Shown here: one piece after another, positions 12,654-24,648 of the stretch
How the letters are laid out: every line of letters starts with the position of its first letter
Position numbering within the stretch: the first letter of the stretch is position 1
Program-made: the position numbers and the translations under genes
The notes under the pieces: model-generated
Seen by the model: the letters and a program-made list of their open reading frames with translations, nothing else
What the model was told of the DNA's origin: nothing
Databases searched by the model: none
Origin: Rostratula benghalensis
Taxonomy: Eukaryota; Chordata; Aves; Charadriiformes; Rostratulidae
Direction of reading: 5' to 3'
DNA: 64,000 nt
Assembly (NCBI GenBank): GCA_013399305.1
Contig: VXAI01000308.1
Location: 599,095 to 663,094, forward strand

Positions 12654-14920
12654 GTATCAAGCATAAGTTGAGGAGTCATTTATATGATGTGGCTCTGCAT
12701 ACCTGGAATTTTGGAATACAAATATAATCAAAAGAAGGTACTTAACAGGATGCCCAAAACTCATTGCTGGCTTAGTATCACTATTACGAGTGGAGAAACC
12801 TTACAAAAGAACTTCAGTCACTGATATTTACTGAATGCAAATACAAAACCTCCTTTTAGTGTAGAGTAATTCTATCCACCTACATGACTTTTTATACTGC
12901 ATCATACATTCTGCCATATAGCTCTTGTATGCCCATTGTAAAGCAAATAAAACCCTGAATTGTGCTCTCTCAGACTTCCATGGCTCCATGCCAGGGGTAG
13001 AAAAATCACTGCATAGAGGCTAAAGTAATAATGGAAATGACATGGAAAAATCAGGGATGTTTCTAGCTGGTAAGCTGTTTGAAGAGCAAACTGATGGTGC
13101 TGATTTTGCAGCATGAATACATATCAGTAATCTTTAATTTTAATAAATCCCAGAAAGATTTACGTGGCAGACAGCAGACATGGAATGGCTCTTTACTATA
13201 TTGCTGTGGCATAAAAATCTTTTCTCCTTAGGCAACAACAAGGAATTACAATGCATACAGACTTTTCAAAAGTCAGTCTAAATATCATTATGTCTATGAC
13301 CCAGACAAAGTTGCAGTATGAAGTTATCTATAAGCTAAGAGATAGTTATCTCCATGATTTTTTCCCTCAGTTCTCCTTTTACTTTTCTGCGTTTGCTCTC
13401 TCTTACCAGCTGCTGAGGAAACTTTCTACATACTGTCACGTCTAAAGAAACCAAGATCCCTGTGGATACACAACACTAGGGTTTTTTCCTCTACCCACAA
13501 ATCATTTTCACGGGTTGATAATTAATGACATGAATAGAAAAAATTAGTTTAGTTTACAGCAGGTTTATATACAGGTTTAGGAGCAGGTTTAGGAGCCAAA
13601 CCAAGTTTGAAACTGTCAGAGCAATTTATCTTTGGCTGCAATCACATGTAGCAGGCAGATTTTCTGTGAAACCAGGATAAAAATACTCATTGGCTATTTC
13701 ACAAGACCATGACACAGTCTTCTTCACCACTCCCCAAGTAGCCTCATAAATGCTGTAATTTTCTGGATAACAAGGAAGGCTATGGCAATTGTCCTGAATT
13801 CAAATACTGTATTAGGAGCTTTATAAGAAAGTTTGCCTTCTTTCAGTGTTAAACACAGTGTAATAGGCCTTCCATTGAGGACAGTGTGGAGGGTCAAACA
13901 GCCTTAGCAAACCAGGAGACAGGTTACATAGCCTACTTCAAGCCCTCATGTAGATCACTAGCCCTCCACCTAAAATATTTCTTCTGTCTGAACAGCTTTT
14001 AATTACCTTATGCAAGCAATTTCTGAGCTTGATCCCCCTTCTAATTAGAAAGCTTGTGGAAGGATTTCCCTTGCAGTTCACATTTTCTGCCATTATTTCT
14101 TGTCTTAAATATTGTCCCTTCACTATGTGTAATGACCTTGGTATACGTGTCTCCTAAACTGCCCCATGCATCCAGCAGTGTTAGGCCATTTTCTTCTTCC
14201 AAAAACTGATCAAGAAGCGTATGGGTTTAAGGACTCATGCTAATTCTATGCACAGTCCCACAGTTCGGCCAGCCATCCATGGGTCTGTCATGTCCCTTGT
14301 GGGCTGGCAGTGTTTTGCTTGGCACCTAGTGTCAAAGCACCTGTGAAACATTCATGCTGTCACATGCCTGACATTCCCAGTGCTCAAAGTCAATGTGTTC
14401 TCCCTTATCCTGGGACAACAAGGCCATAAATCCTAATGTAGGGCAAGACCAGGGGAGAGACAGGTAGCAGAGTGCAGCACTATTGACCACACATGTGCTC
14501 TGGGCTCTACTAATGAGTGGAGCAGAATTATCTAAACCTATAGAAAATATCTTCCCTTTGCCACGTGGAGAGTATGTGTCTCAGGCAGTGCAGAACTTGA
14601 AAATGAAGGCCTAACACCACTCACAGAAAGTTCCCCTCCCCTGCGTGGACTCTGCTCAGGACTGCATGTCGCTGGGTCACTGTTTGCTATGAAAAGTATC
14701 TGTGTTTCTTAGATTTGTACATTTCAGAGACATATTTCCCAGTTCGTCCCCTAATGCTACAGTGCAAATATCCAGTCCTGCCTGCACTGGTTAAGAAAGC
14801 TATGTTGACATTTGATAAGCATGAAAAGCAAATACTCATGCCTTTTTGGCCTATAGTTTGGGACAGTTGCAATGAACAAGCGTTAAGCTAGGTAACACAT
14901 AAATCTGTCAGAAGGAGGAG

Positions 14921-15244
14921 AATCATAGAACGGTCCAAGCCAGAAGGGACCTCCAAAGTCTGGCCTCCCCACAATCAGCAGGGACACCCTCAACTACACG
15001 AGGTTGCTCAGGGCCTTGTTGAGTCTCACACTGAATCCAGAAAAGGCGCCTCAACCACCTCCCTGGGCAACCTGTTCCAGTGGTCCACCACCACCATAGT
15101 AAAGAACCTATTCCTGATGTCCAGTCTAAATCTGCTCTTCTCCAACTTGAAGCCATTGCCCTCCCCATCCTGCCACTGCAGGCCTTTGTCAATAGACTCT
15201 CCCCAACCTTCCTGTAGGCCCCATTCAGGTACTGGAAGGCTGAA
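14921..15244 (-). mobile_element. CR1 LINE, 5'-truncated 3' end
   Basis: Read on the minus strand this ends in the CR1 3' terminus (AATCATAGAA on the plus strand at 14921) preceded by the GGTCCCTTC-like block, here GAAGGGACCTCCAAAGTC on the plus strand. Upstream in element sense lies the C-terminal end of ORF2: in plus-strand DNA the diagnostic runs are CAACCACCTCCCTGGGCAACCTGTTCCAGTG, split over 15052-15080, and TCCTGATGTCCAGTCTAAATCTGC near 15112-15135. Only about 320 bp remain, the usual 5' truncation for CR1. No target-site duplication is visible, as is typical of CR1. Confidence 0.93.
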
Positions 15245-18200
15245 GAAGAGAAGTTCACTTTGCTTCTCTGTGAGAGGTCTGCAGAGTTAGGAGGGGACTG
15301 TTTGGTTCAGCTTCAAAGTGGACAGAAGAACGGATATAAATATTCAACCTTCAAGGCACTGGCAGATACCTTGTGTACACTAGACAAGCAGCTAAAGATG
15401 CATTATGAAAAAAGATGTTAAAATTGTGAGTTCCAGGCCATACTTTAATCTGCATATAGGCTCTCCTGCTGTAACTAATTTGTATTCTTAAAAGTCCATT
15501 TGCATTTGCAAGTCTTGGAATTTGTATGCAGAACCTGAACATCCATTTTTTTTCTAGGGTTTCACCGTCAGACTATCACATTCTTGTTAAGTATTTGCTC
15601 TGTGCTTGCGTATCTGATTATAAAAGGATACAGTATTTCAAAATATCTCTAGCCAGTACATTTTAAGTCAGAAAAAAACCTAAGGGTGGGAAATAAGGCT
15701 TCTTTGCTGATCCTTTTTCAGTTATAAAAATTCCAGAATAAATACAGTTGCATGAAAAAATAATTTCCATCAACAATTTGAATGCATCAGATCCAAGTAA
15801 CCAGAATATTATGAAAGTGTGTGAAAAATTGCAGTTCAGACATCCATTTTGATTGACACTCTGCATTACAGGCTTTGCCATGCAAGAGAGCATAGGGTTT
15901 TGTCACAGTTCTAAACCTGCACAGAGCACAAGACTATTTCTCTCAAATTTCTGAGGTAGTCTCTTGAAACACAATTCAAGCTCAAGGTGCAATCCAGATA
16001 CGGTGACAGCCAGAATCTCAGCCCACATATTTGAGATAAGCATTCATGTTCCTGCCTCAATGGAGATGTTTAAAGATAGAGCCACTGAAATTGCAATACC
16101 TCAGCAGCACAACACTCTATAATCCAATATAGTAATGTCCATAAAATCCAAGCTAGAATTTCAGGGGAAGGATTTGCAATTCTTTAACAAAGAAGTACAG
16201 GCTCCTTGCTTGTAATACAGTAGGTGAACCTCCACTAGCAGATGGCTTAAAGTCAGCTCCAGTTCTTATTCTCTCCTCTTTAATATAAATATGCTTGGTT
16301 GTCATTTCTACATTAATGTTTAATATTGCCTAAATCTTTACAATCTATTGGGTTCCCCGACATTCATGTGTCTCGTTCCCATAAGCAAATTGCTGCTTTC
16401 AATAAGTTATCTTTGAAATGTACTATCCTATTATTTTCCTTCTCTGTCTTACTAATTTATAATGGTATTCTGCTAGCTTCAGGTTCGCTGAATTTCCACT
16501 TTCGAAGAAAGTTTCAATACCTTTTCTGTTTCCAGCTTTGCTTAGGAGAAAGAGTCCTTTCTTTGACATCATTAAAATAAAATAAACAGCTAATGGGAAG
16601 ATAAAGTTTTAAATTTCTCTTTTACTTTTTTAACCTAGTTTTCTACTATAAAGTGTATCTATAATTGTTAGTTGTGGCACACTGTACCCACTATGGATGT
16701 TACATTTAGGAACTATGCTTTATGAGGTTTTTTTACTCATTCAGTTGTGGTTAATGAAAGTGCTACAAGTAGCCAGAAGATTAATAATAATAATAAACAT
16801 ATTATTATTATTGTTATTATTATTATTTTAGAGTTTCTTTGTTTTTTATCTACTCCCCACAGAATATTTAACACACTTTTATTGACAGTAAACTTGTAGC
16901 TTAATAATACCATTCCATTTGCATCTTGTGATGGGGAAATATTTAAATTTTTTTTACATATATTACCAGATGGATGAGTCTAACTAGAAGCTATGAACTA
17001 TATTTCCAACAGTGGTAAGTATCAAAGGTAGATGTCCTGTGGCATTTACAAAACTCTTAAGATACTTGACAATTTTGAAAGAGAAAACATGGTCTCCAAC
17101 CTGCTTAGGAGTCTGCTACTTGCCTTGTATGTCTGAATACATCTTGAAAATATATTCACATACTCCACGATATCCTGTTTCTGTCCTTGCATACTACGCT
17201 AGTGTGTCAGCTGAACCTGAACATGACAGAACACCCCAATGACTGTGCATTTGGATACTTTTTATAAGACCGATTCTATCAATATTTCTTCCATTGCTAA
17301 ATGTCCCAATTCACCTTATTTCACTTTGCAGCTTCTCACATTGGCATTCAAATTAAGATACAAGTACAGGAAGATCACTCTTTTTACATTGTCTCAACAT
17401 GAATTTTGTTAAAATAAAGGAAAGTGCTTGCAGGACAAGATTAATATCGCACACGAGTACAGCTACTCTTAGGAAAAATTAAGTCCACCAAAAGAGAAAA
17501 ATACTTTTTCTTTTAGTAGATGACCTTGCCAGTTTTGGTTCGTGCCTCTTAGACAATTTATGGGACTACATGCTGCTCTTGAGCCTATTCAACAAATCTT
17601 GCAAAACTTCTCCCCCTTGAAATATGTTCTTAGACTGATAAGACATTGTCATAAAAATGAAGCATAAGAGTATTGCCTTCCCCGTGGGTAAATGTTGTGT
17701 GGTGTGATCACAACTATAGATTACAAAATACTTTTTTTCTTTTATTAAGAACCCATAGAAATAGATGAATGTTGCCTTCCTTAAAAGCACAAGTAAGAAC
17801 ATCCCTACCACAACATGTACGAAAACTAGATCAGGTATACTAGCAGATAGGTTTAGAAGGGAGGTCAGCTACCCAGCATGTTGTGCAACAAGGACTTGTG
17901 AAGTAGTTTGGATCAGAAGAACCCACTGTTTCCACTGTTCTTTTCTAAATCCTGTTGCCTATAGACAGATCAGTCCACACACAGAGAAGTTATGTGCTAA
18001 GGTTCATACATATCATGTGTAAGAAAGAAAATATTCAAGAAACCAAATTAAAACTAGTCTCAAATGAAGACCATTTCTAGTAAACTGAGAGCAACACCTT
18101 TTCTACCATTTCCTGGAATGACAAGAGTTCAAGTGTTAAACTGTATTATTTGTTTACTAGTCTGCAAAGAAAAATCTTTATAGAAAAAGTGTTCAGACTT

Positions 18201-18420
18201 CTTTGTATACTTTTACACTGTTTACAGTTTCCAGCAGTAAGATCCAGTTCAAAGATCACAGACACTGTGCTTAGAAGCACAAAACTTTTTTCCCAGCATA
18301 AGACCCTATGAGTTTCCACTCAAATAGTTTCTTTCACTTTTTACCTTCCCAATCATTTACTAGTTAATGAGACAGCTTTCTTATTGTCCTTTTATGGATG
18401 ATTTCTTTTTCAAGGTACAA
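15245..18420. other. AT-rich noncoding DNA
   Basis: No gene or transposon recognised. The stretch contains the (AAT)n/(ATT)n inverted microsatellite at 16782-16829. Open frames here stay below about 85 codons. Confidence 0.65.
16782..16829. repeat. (AAT)n/(ATT)n inverted microsatellite, hairpin-forming
   Basis: Four to five AAT units (16782-16796) are followed, after a very short centre (AACAT), by nine or so ATT units interrupted once by GTT (16799-16829). Because (ATT)n is the complement of (AAT)n, the two halves form a nearly perfect inverted repeat that could extrude as a hairpin. Confidence 0.85.
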
Positions 18421-18760
18421 TCAGATTGCCATTCAAAAAATTGTTCTGGAGATCTAAATACACCATGTCAACCTTATCAACATTATCATGTCCAACACCA
18501 CCTTTAAAGAACTTCAGTAATTTCACTGATTCTTCCTGTTGCATTGGACCTAGCCCTGTGTCTGCTAATTCCATTTATTACAGTGTCTAGCACTTGACCA
18601 GGCAAATAATTTTCTAGTTTTAAAGTTTGTAATTCCTTTCACATTCCCATTCCTCTAGGGTAAAATAATTAGGCATTAGTTAACAGCTTAGCGTGATCAC
18701 ATTAGAACGTCTTCTAAGTAACCGAGTACTTCTTTGGTCTTGCTGGTGATGCTAGGATTA
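18421..18760 (-). mobile_element. Possible ancient CR1/L3-like LINE relict
   Basis: On the minus strand, 18472 down to about 18441 reads GACATGGTGTATTTAGATCT and on into CCAGAAC, which translates VDMVYLDLQN. This matches the conserved V-D-x-V-Y-L-D-F segment (the first catalytic aspartate region) of CR1/L3 clade reverse transcriptases. The flanking sequence (to about 18760 upstream in element sense) is too decayed for me to align convincingly, although one frame stays open there for about 40 codons. A chance match cannot be excluded. Confidence 0.35.
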
Positions 18761-19554
18761 GGTAAGCACTAGTGATTTTAAAAATTGTTTAAATAATATG
18801 TCTCAGAGATTCCCTCATAACCAGTGGTTCAGATACAGAACTCATATAGTGCTTTTTCATAGTGACATTAACATATATGTAATTTATTTCTTTTCTTCAC
18901 ATATTTGACTCCATCAGCCCTTCACACTCAAAGTTCTTGTTTCCAATTCATTTTAAAAAGGGCTTTAGGCTTTTTTTAATTTACTTTCTCATCAAAAATC
19001 TGTCTATCTTTTTTATATTGCTAGCACTTTTTCAGATTCATATTAGAAATTTTCTATCTTTCCTGTCGCCGTCAGTTTGTTGTACATCAAAGATGTATCT
19101 GAATGCCTTTTTTATAATTACATCTTTGACTAGGTTGTGTTCACTGATCAGGACTAAAACAAATTTGTCTCCTTATGTAAGTTTGTGACTAAACAGGTTC
19201 CTAAGAAGTAGTAATTTCTACTTCCAAAGCACATATTTTTTCCTGCTATAAAAGCAAGCACTTCATGAAGACTGAAGTTTCCCATCCTCTTATGTTTTCT
19301 GCTCTCTTAGCACATGTTAGTCACTATGCTGACCAGTATTTCCAGTGTATCATTAGTACTTCTCCATTTTAAAATGACAGGATTTTTCTTTGTATATTCT
19401 GTGGTTCTTGTGGGTGCTTTTAACTATTTGTCTTATTTGGATTTAGACTTTTCTTAACCAGAGTATGTCAGAAAAAACCAAAAGTGTTGTTCCTTGGCTA
19501 ATGTACTCTCTCAATCTCACTTAATCTGAATGTCTGCCTTTTGTTCTTCCTTAA
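18761..19554. other. AT-rich noncoding DNA up to assembly gap
   Basis: Nothing recognised. The stretch is T-rich on the plus strand and may contain further decayed retroelement sequence, but I could not align it to any family. Confidence 0.6.
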
Positions 19555-19734
19555 NNNNNNNNNNNNNNNNNNNNNNNNNNNNNNNNNNNNNNNNNNNNNN
19601 NNNNNNNNNNNNNNNNNNNNNNNNNNNNNNNNNNNNNNNNNNNNNNNNNNNNNNNNNNNNNNNNNNNNNNNNNNNNNNNNNNNNNNNNNNNNNNNNNNNN
19701 NNNNNNNNNNNNNNNNNNNNNNNNNNNNNNNNNN
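19555..19734. other. Assembly gap (180 N)
   Basis: An unbroken run of N. Two apparent open frames that cross it (from 19530 and 19541) are artefacts of undefined codons. Confidence 0.99.
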
Positions 19735-21700
19735 CCCTACATTTTTTGGATGATTCAGAACTCTTACATCTTCATCCCTACAAAATGTGTAATCCCAAAC
19801 TGCATACTCTTATTTTCTTTTTCATCTTCCCACAGCCCTTGATTAAAATAAATCTACTATCAAATTTTCAGTGTCACAAGGCTGTTTCCATTTTGGTTTA
19901 GATGGAGCTGGGAATAAATGTCATTCCTTTTCTAACGTTTCCAGCTATAACTGCAACTCATAATCAGTTTTAAAGCCCTCTTTCATGCACTGTTTCTTCA
20001 ACTATTCATCAATGACGCTTTGGTTGGTGCTAGCATTTCAGACTATCCTCCCGTTAAGTTCAACAGTGTGTAACAGCTTAATCTAGAGTTTATACCTCTT
20101 ATCCCTATTTCTTTTGCACTCGTACAGGCTACAAGAAAGATTCCTACACAACTCTATTCTCAATGCTTTGTGCAAGGTTCTACCTCTGCCTCAGCAAGCA
20201 TCTAATCAGGCTGTCCACACAGTGAATAACTTCACTGCCATGTATCCCTGGCATAAGAGTCCCAAGTATGCCTATGCCTGGCAGAAGAAATCTTCCCTCT
20301 CACCATCTCACCAGCTGCTATAGACCAGATCAAGCTATTGGAATCCCTGGCAATAAAGTGGTATTTTGGGGCTGGGAAAATTCAAGGCAGTTGCTTGCTG
20401 TGGAAGTCTTGCTGACTTGAATAGGATAATCATAAAATCCCTGAGTCTTATCCATAAAAGCTTCTTGCCAATGGTCGTCATTCTGTAAGACCAGAGAGGA
20501 AACATACAAGCTTCTTTAAATTTCTGTTGGGAAGCAGATAAAAGCAACACCAAAATAAGATGACAGAGTTGACAAGTATAACACTTTTCAGGGTTTTACA
20601 AAAAATTAAGATGACATTTTGATGTAACAGCTAGGAACACTTGAAGATTTTCCTTAGTCCCCTCACTGTCCAACTTTGCTGTTCAGAACATACCCTCATT
20701 CCATTCCATAACTTGTGGCTTATGTATTGCTTGAATTTTTTTAAGGACTTCATTCACAAAATAAATGCTAATGTGTTTCCACCCACAAAAATTTTATGTC
20801 TATCAACTTTGGGCTCAAACATACCAAAATCAATGGTTTGTGGCATATGGTGATGTTTGGTGGGTATTTTTGTTTTATTTAGGTTTTTTTTTTTAATAAC
20901 CTTTGCCTCTCTCATTGTTTTTGTGAAGGAAACATGTTTTGTTACCTAATCATCTCTTTCTCTAAGATGGCATGCAAAAAATGAAATATCAGGAATCTTA
21001 AGTCTGTAAATCTTTAACTTGGAGAAAAGGTCACTTTGATTTATAACTCAGCTAAAGAATTTTGTGACTTGACTTTAAAGAAGATCTAATTTGCAGCCAA
21101 AACGAAAAAAAAAAGTGTATACTCTTTTTTCATTATACATAACTATCCATTTTATTGTCAACTGTTTATATACCATTCTACACAATAAGTTCAGTGATTA
21201 AATAAACTACTGACTAGATCAAGAGGCTCCATATCCAGATGCAGACAGGAAAACAGTAACAAAAGCCTATGAAAATACAGCTTCTTCAATTGTAATAAGA
21301 TGAAAAATTCAAGTACTGTGGGAAAATGAAATCTACCTATAGCAGGATTTTTTGCTGAAGAATCTAATCACTGTATCTAGGCACACATGCACATAGCAGC
21401 AACAGTCTGAAAATAAATTACACTCAAGTATCTCTGGAACAATCTCATTCTAATGACACTTTTACTGTTTAATATTCTAGCCAGAAGGAAGCTGACTGGA
21501 AGTCTTGGCTACTCATTTTCCAGGAATAATTTTGTTTACTTGTTATAGATATGGCTAGAGAAGAGCTGCACATCTTGTACAGTCCGTTAGAAGAGTTAGT
21601 CACAGACAGCAGCAAATGTGTCACAGCCCAGACCGAGTGTCGTTGAGACTGTGGTGAACAGCTCATCATGGGCTGAGTGCGAAGAGCAGCTGCTCACTTC
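19735..21700. other. AT-rich noncoding DNA
   Basis: No gene, RNA or known repeat recognised. Base composition shifts toward GC only after about 21.6 kb, where the gene-like island begins. Confidence 0.6.
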
Positions 21701-21724
21701 ACTGACTATTGAACAACGAGAAGG

Positions 21725-21807
21725 ACAGAAGAAGTCAAATCAACTTTGCCTCTGCAGGTACAGTCCGTGCATATAGGCAAGAAGCCAGGGCAGAAGCTCA
21801 TGCTTGT
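21725..21807 (+). repeat. Diverged outlying copy of a module from the GC-rich locus
   Basis: The run AGAAGAAGTCAAATCAAC, then TTGCCTCTGCAGGTACAGTC, then CATATAGGCAAGAAGCCAGG and CAGAAGC lines up in order with about 24757-24832 (AGAGGAAGCCAAATCAGACC, CTGCCTCTGGAGGTACAGTG, CATGTGGGCAGGAGGCCAGG, CAGAAGC). By eye roughly four in five bases agree over about 75 bp. In both places a GGTACAGT word follows a CCTCTG block, which could be a splice donor. The copy sits just left of a CR1 tail that now separates it from the island. Likely a partial duplication of the locus. Confidence 0.75.
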
Positions 21808-21898
21808 GCTTAGGAACATGGTTTAGTGATGGGGTTTTTTTGATCAGTTAGATTGCTGGTGCTGATCTTAAAGATCCCTTCCAACCTAGAGTATTCTA
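21808..21898 (+). mobile_element. CR1 LINE 3'-end fragment
   Basis: TTAGGAACATGGTTTAGTGATGG followed by a T-run, then GATCTTAAAGATCCCTTCCAA and CCTAGAGTATTCTAG, is the last 90 bp of a CR1 3' untranslated region on the plus strand. Only the 3' tail is present. It marks the left edge of the GC-rich island. Confidence 0.88.
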
Positions 21899-22741
21899 GT
21901 CCCCAGTGCAAAATGCAGCAGCAAGTGGGCAGCGGTGTCTCTCTCCCCCTTCCCTCGCCTCCCTGTAGCTCCCTCTGTGCCTTCAGAGCCATGACCTCAC
22001 GCTCTGCAGGGCTGGACCTTTATGAGATTGTTCACTGTGGGCCGTAAGATGTGCCTCGCAGTGTGCTGCTGGCTGTGTGCCTGTGACAGACATTCTCCTC
22101 TTGGCTATCTCCAGGAGGGATCTGCTCAGACAGGCAACACTCCTGTGTCTGAAGGAGGACATGGAAGCTTGCGGAAGAGTTCCCTGGGTGACCAGGATGG
22201 AGAGGATAAAGGCTCCTCCAAGAGCTGCCACGGGATGGGCCAGAGGCATCAGGGCCAGGCCTGGGCAAGCTCAGGGCACCAGACAGCCAAGGCCTGCACG
22301 CTGCAGGGCTGCAGGGATGTGTAAGCACAGGGCTGCCTTTCACCCCATGTTTGCACAAAGCCTGCCTGGCTTGACCCTGCAGAACCAGGACCATCCTGCC
22401 CTGAGGGAGGCCTGGAGCCACCTTGCCCACAAGACCATGTGGAGCTGGCTACCCTGACCATAACTTTGTGGGATACTGGAGTGGTTCACGGGGTACCCCA
22501 GGACTTGCACCACCCTCCCTGCCCGGGCACACCATCAGTGCCCTGCCTGCCAGGGGATCCTGCCCAGCCCTCCGTACTGCACTCCCAGGGTGTGCCCAGC
22601 TGCCCTCCTCTCCAGGGCATAACCTTGGCCCTGCCCCCAGGGAGGGAGAATGAGCGCCCACCTCCCTGCAGGGTTCTGACAGCTGCTGGACTGGTGTCCT
22701 CAAGAGGGGTCCTCAGGTTTGTCTCCAGTTTCTTTGCCCAG

Positions 22742-22833
22742 GGCTGTTCTTCAATCTGTTGGCAGCTGTGGACTGCATCCAGAGCCACAGAGGCAGGGAG
22801 GGAGCAGAACTTCAGCGTGAGGCAGAGCAGCTA
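22742..22833 (+). other. Candidate internal exon 1 (coiled-coil-like)
   Basis: Acceptor context TTCTTTGCCCAG ends at 22741 and a possible donor GTGGGG starts at 22834 (weak). In one open frame it reads LFFNLLAAVDCIQSHRGREG and then AELQREAEQL, a helix-like peptide with Glu/Gln/Leu spacing. It ends on a codon boundary, which fits a phase-0 join to the next candidate. Confidence 0.35.
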
Positions 22834-22864
22834 GTGGGGCCTTTCTGGCCTCCTGCATCTGCAG

Positions 22865-22917
22865 CTCAGGGAGCTCCCAAGGTGCTCCCTGCATGTGGAG
22901 CAGGGAGGGGAATTGCG
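22865..22917 (+). other. Candidate internal exon 2
   Basis: Acceptor context CTCCTGCATCTGCAG ends at 22864; possible donor GTGTAG at 22918. Reading in phase with the previous candidate gives LRELPRCSLHVEQGGEL. The donor position is uncertain because two further GT words follow. Confidence 0.3.
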
Positions 22918-23288
22918 GTGTAGCTGTGGGGCACCAAGTGTGCTCAGGAACCCGGGCTGTGTCACAGAGCCCCAAGGCCCAGGGAGAGTGTGCAGGTTTG
23001 GAGCCACATCTCTCTGCACCCTTTTCCCATGTCCTCAGAGCCACACTCTTGCCACCATGCTGGAGAAGGAGACCATCTGACTGCAGGGATCACTAGAAAC
23101 CCTCCTAAAGTAACTCTGTCTTGGCGATGTGAATTACAGCTGATGCCTATTGCAGGATCCTGGAGCTCATGTGGTCACAGTGGCCAGAGGATATGATACA
23201 GGTCAGTGATTGTTGTTGTGGGAAAGGCAAGGCCTATAGAGGAGGGCTCCTCTGTGGGTGGGCAAATGACCCAGTCCTGCGTTTCCAG

Positions 23289-23374
23289 GCAGCAACCCAG
23301 AAAATAAGCAGCAGCTTCTGCCAGGCCTTCCAAGAGCTACTGGCTCTGGAAAGACCCAACAGCTCTAGGACTCT
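23289..23374 (+). other. Candidate internal exon 3 (helical)
   Basis: Acceptor GTTTCCAG ends at 23288; donor GTAAAC starts at 23375 (a good match). The open frame reads AATQKISSSFCQAFQELLAL and then ERPNSSRT, a plausible amphipathic helix. It ends two bases into a codon, and the next candidate supplies the third base (CT+G, Leu), so the pair is phase-compatible. Confidence 0.4.
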
Positions 23375-23400
23375 GTAAACAGAGAGCTTTTCTCTTTCAG

Positions 23401-23441
23401 GTGCCACTGGGGCAGGCACCAGCCAACCTGTGGTCCCTATA
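23401..23441 (+). other. Candidate internal exon 4 (micro-exon)
   Basis: Acceptor TTTTCTCTTTCAG ends at 23400 (strong pyrimidine tract) and donor GTAAGAG starts at 23442 (near-consensus). The exon would be 41 bp, and the intron before it only 26 bp, below the usual vertebrate minimum. So either this or the preceding donor is probably not used in the same transcript. Confidence 0.3.
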
Positions 23442-23713
23442 GTAAGAGCCTTCTCCTCTCTTCTGTCCCACAGCACATGTGGTGGGGTTGCAGCAAGAGC
23501 CCGTGCTCTTTGCCTTTACATGTCCAGTGCCCAGGGCTCGTGCATTTGGTTCCTGCCTGGGCCTTTTGCTAAACCTGGCAGGGGAGGGAAGCACTTAGGA
23601 ACCAGGGGAAGAAACAGGGGCTGGAGCACCTCTGCCTCTGCTCCTCCCGAGCTTGCAAGCTGTGGAGGGGCCAGGCAACACTCTGACAAGATATGCTTTC
23701 CTGGTGACTGCAG

Positions 23714-23789
23714 GGAACAATCCCAAGAGGTGGCATGGCTGAAGAATGAAGTTGCGTACCTGGCTGCATTGATGGACACTCAGAAGAAG
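23714..23789 (+). other. Candidate internal exon 5 (coiled-coil-like)
   Basis: Acceptor context TGGTGACTGCAG ends at 23713; donor AAG|GTGATG at 23790. In one frame it encodes EQSQEVAWLKNEVAYLAALM followed by DTQKK. The heptad-like hydrophobic spacing (V, L, V, L, L) is the most protein-like stretch in the island. If the donor is not used the frame runs on through VMLRFGKQG to a stop at 23817. I do not recognise the family. Confidence 0.42.
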
Positions 23790-24171
23790 GTGATGCTGCG
23801 TTTTGGGAAACAGGGCTGAGATGAGCAGGGTCACCCCACAAGGCTCTTCCTGGGCCAGTTGTTGGCAATTTCCTGCTCCACAGCTGGGCCAGTGAAGGGC
23901 CGGGGGAGGCTGCAGAGGTTTCTGCAGAGGTTTCTTGAAAGCCCTGGCTCTAGTGCAGGGTCTGTGATGTTTCCCACTAAATGGCTGTTTTCCTTCTTCC
24001 TGGGCCAGGAAGACTGCCAGGCGCTTCTGTCTACTTCCCAACATGCCATTCATTTCAAGCACAAGCACAAGCACAGCCCACAGGCACAGTTCTGCTTGTG
24101 CTCCTGGCTGCATGGGAGCATATACGCCCCATCATGTCATCATGTTCCATGCTCTTGCCTTCTGCTTTCAG

Positions 24172-24260
24172 CTGGATGCTTTGATGAGACACTGCTGGCT
24201 ATTCCAAGGGTCTCACAGCGAGCTGCTAATCCAGTTACCAGTACAAATACCGCTGAAGGC
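24172..24260 (+). other. Candidate exon with strong acceptor
   Basis: TTGCCTTCTGCTTTCAG ends at 24171, a good 3' splice site. The following frame reads LDALMRHCWLFQGSHSELLI and then QLPVQIPLK. I see no clear donor, so the right end is a guess. Confidence 0.28.
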
Positions 24261-24540
24261 AGTCACTGTACAGCACACCTCCAAGAGAGCCTCTCCTCTG
24301 GGGACTGCCAGCAGTGCCCCCCGAGGTTTTGCTGTCTGTGTAAGTCTGTGCTAGGTGCTGGGGACTGGGACCTGGCCACAGGGAAAAGCTGGACTGGGGA
24401 CTTGCTGCTCTCTGCGCATCTGCCGAGATGTGTGTGCTCCCAAGCACTGCTGTTCCCTGAGAGGATGTGTCAAGAGACAAGTGGGGTCGTGTCACCCTTA
24501 CTAAGACTTGCTCAGTGTGTTGTGGCTCAGTGTCTCCAGG

Positions 24541-24648
24541 CCCCTGAGCAACACACGAGGAGAAGACTCAGCCCCACTGCATCCTGTGCAAGACTCTGCT
24601 GGAGCAGCAAGAGGAGGATGCAGATGACGGGCCCAGAACAGGCAGGAA
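24541..24648 (+). other. Candidate exon with Cys-x2-Cys peptide
   Basis: A GTGTCTCCAG acceptor-like word ends near 24539. One frame reads THEEKTQPHCILCKTLLEQQ and then EEDADDGPRTG. The C-x2-C next to an acidic helix is suggestive but too short to assign. Another frame is also open here, so the coding frame is undetermined. The right boundary (about 24648, before GCAGGA) is weak. Confidence 0.25.

Larger units (their letters stand above)
11081..14920. other. AT-rich noncoding DNA with short simple repeats
   Basis: No gene seen. Contains a degenerate repeat cluster (11440-11575), A-runs at 12385-12397 and 12429-12441, a T-run at 12629-12653, and a small tandem duplication of AGGTTTAGGAGC near 13574-13598. 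The A-runs read as poly-Phe on the minus strand and create a 90-codon frame that I regard as meaningless. Confidence 0.65.

Noticed and set aside
14923..15258. 111-codon minus Met-started frame in CR1
   Set aside because: Runs in a wrong frame relative to the CR1 ORF2 tail; not a host gene.
19530..19901. 123-codon open frame across the first gap
   Set aside because: More than half of its codons are N; artefact of undefined bases.
22032..24113. Minus-strand frames of 84-172 codons in the GC-rich island
   Set aside because: Shadows of GC-rich DNA. The better splice sites and polyadenylation signals are on the plus strand.
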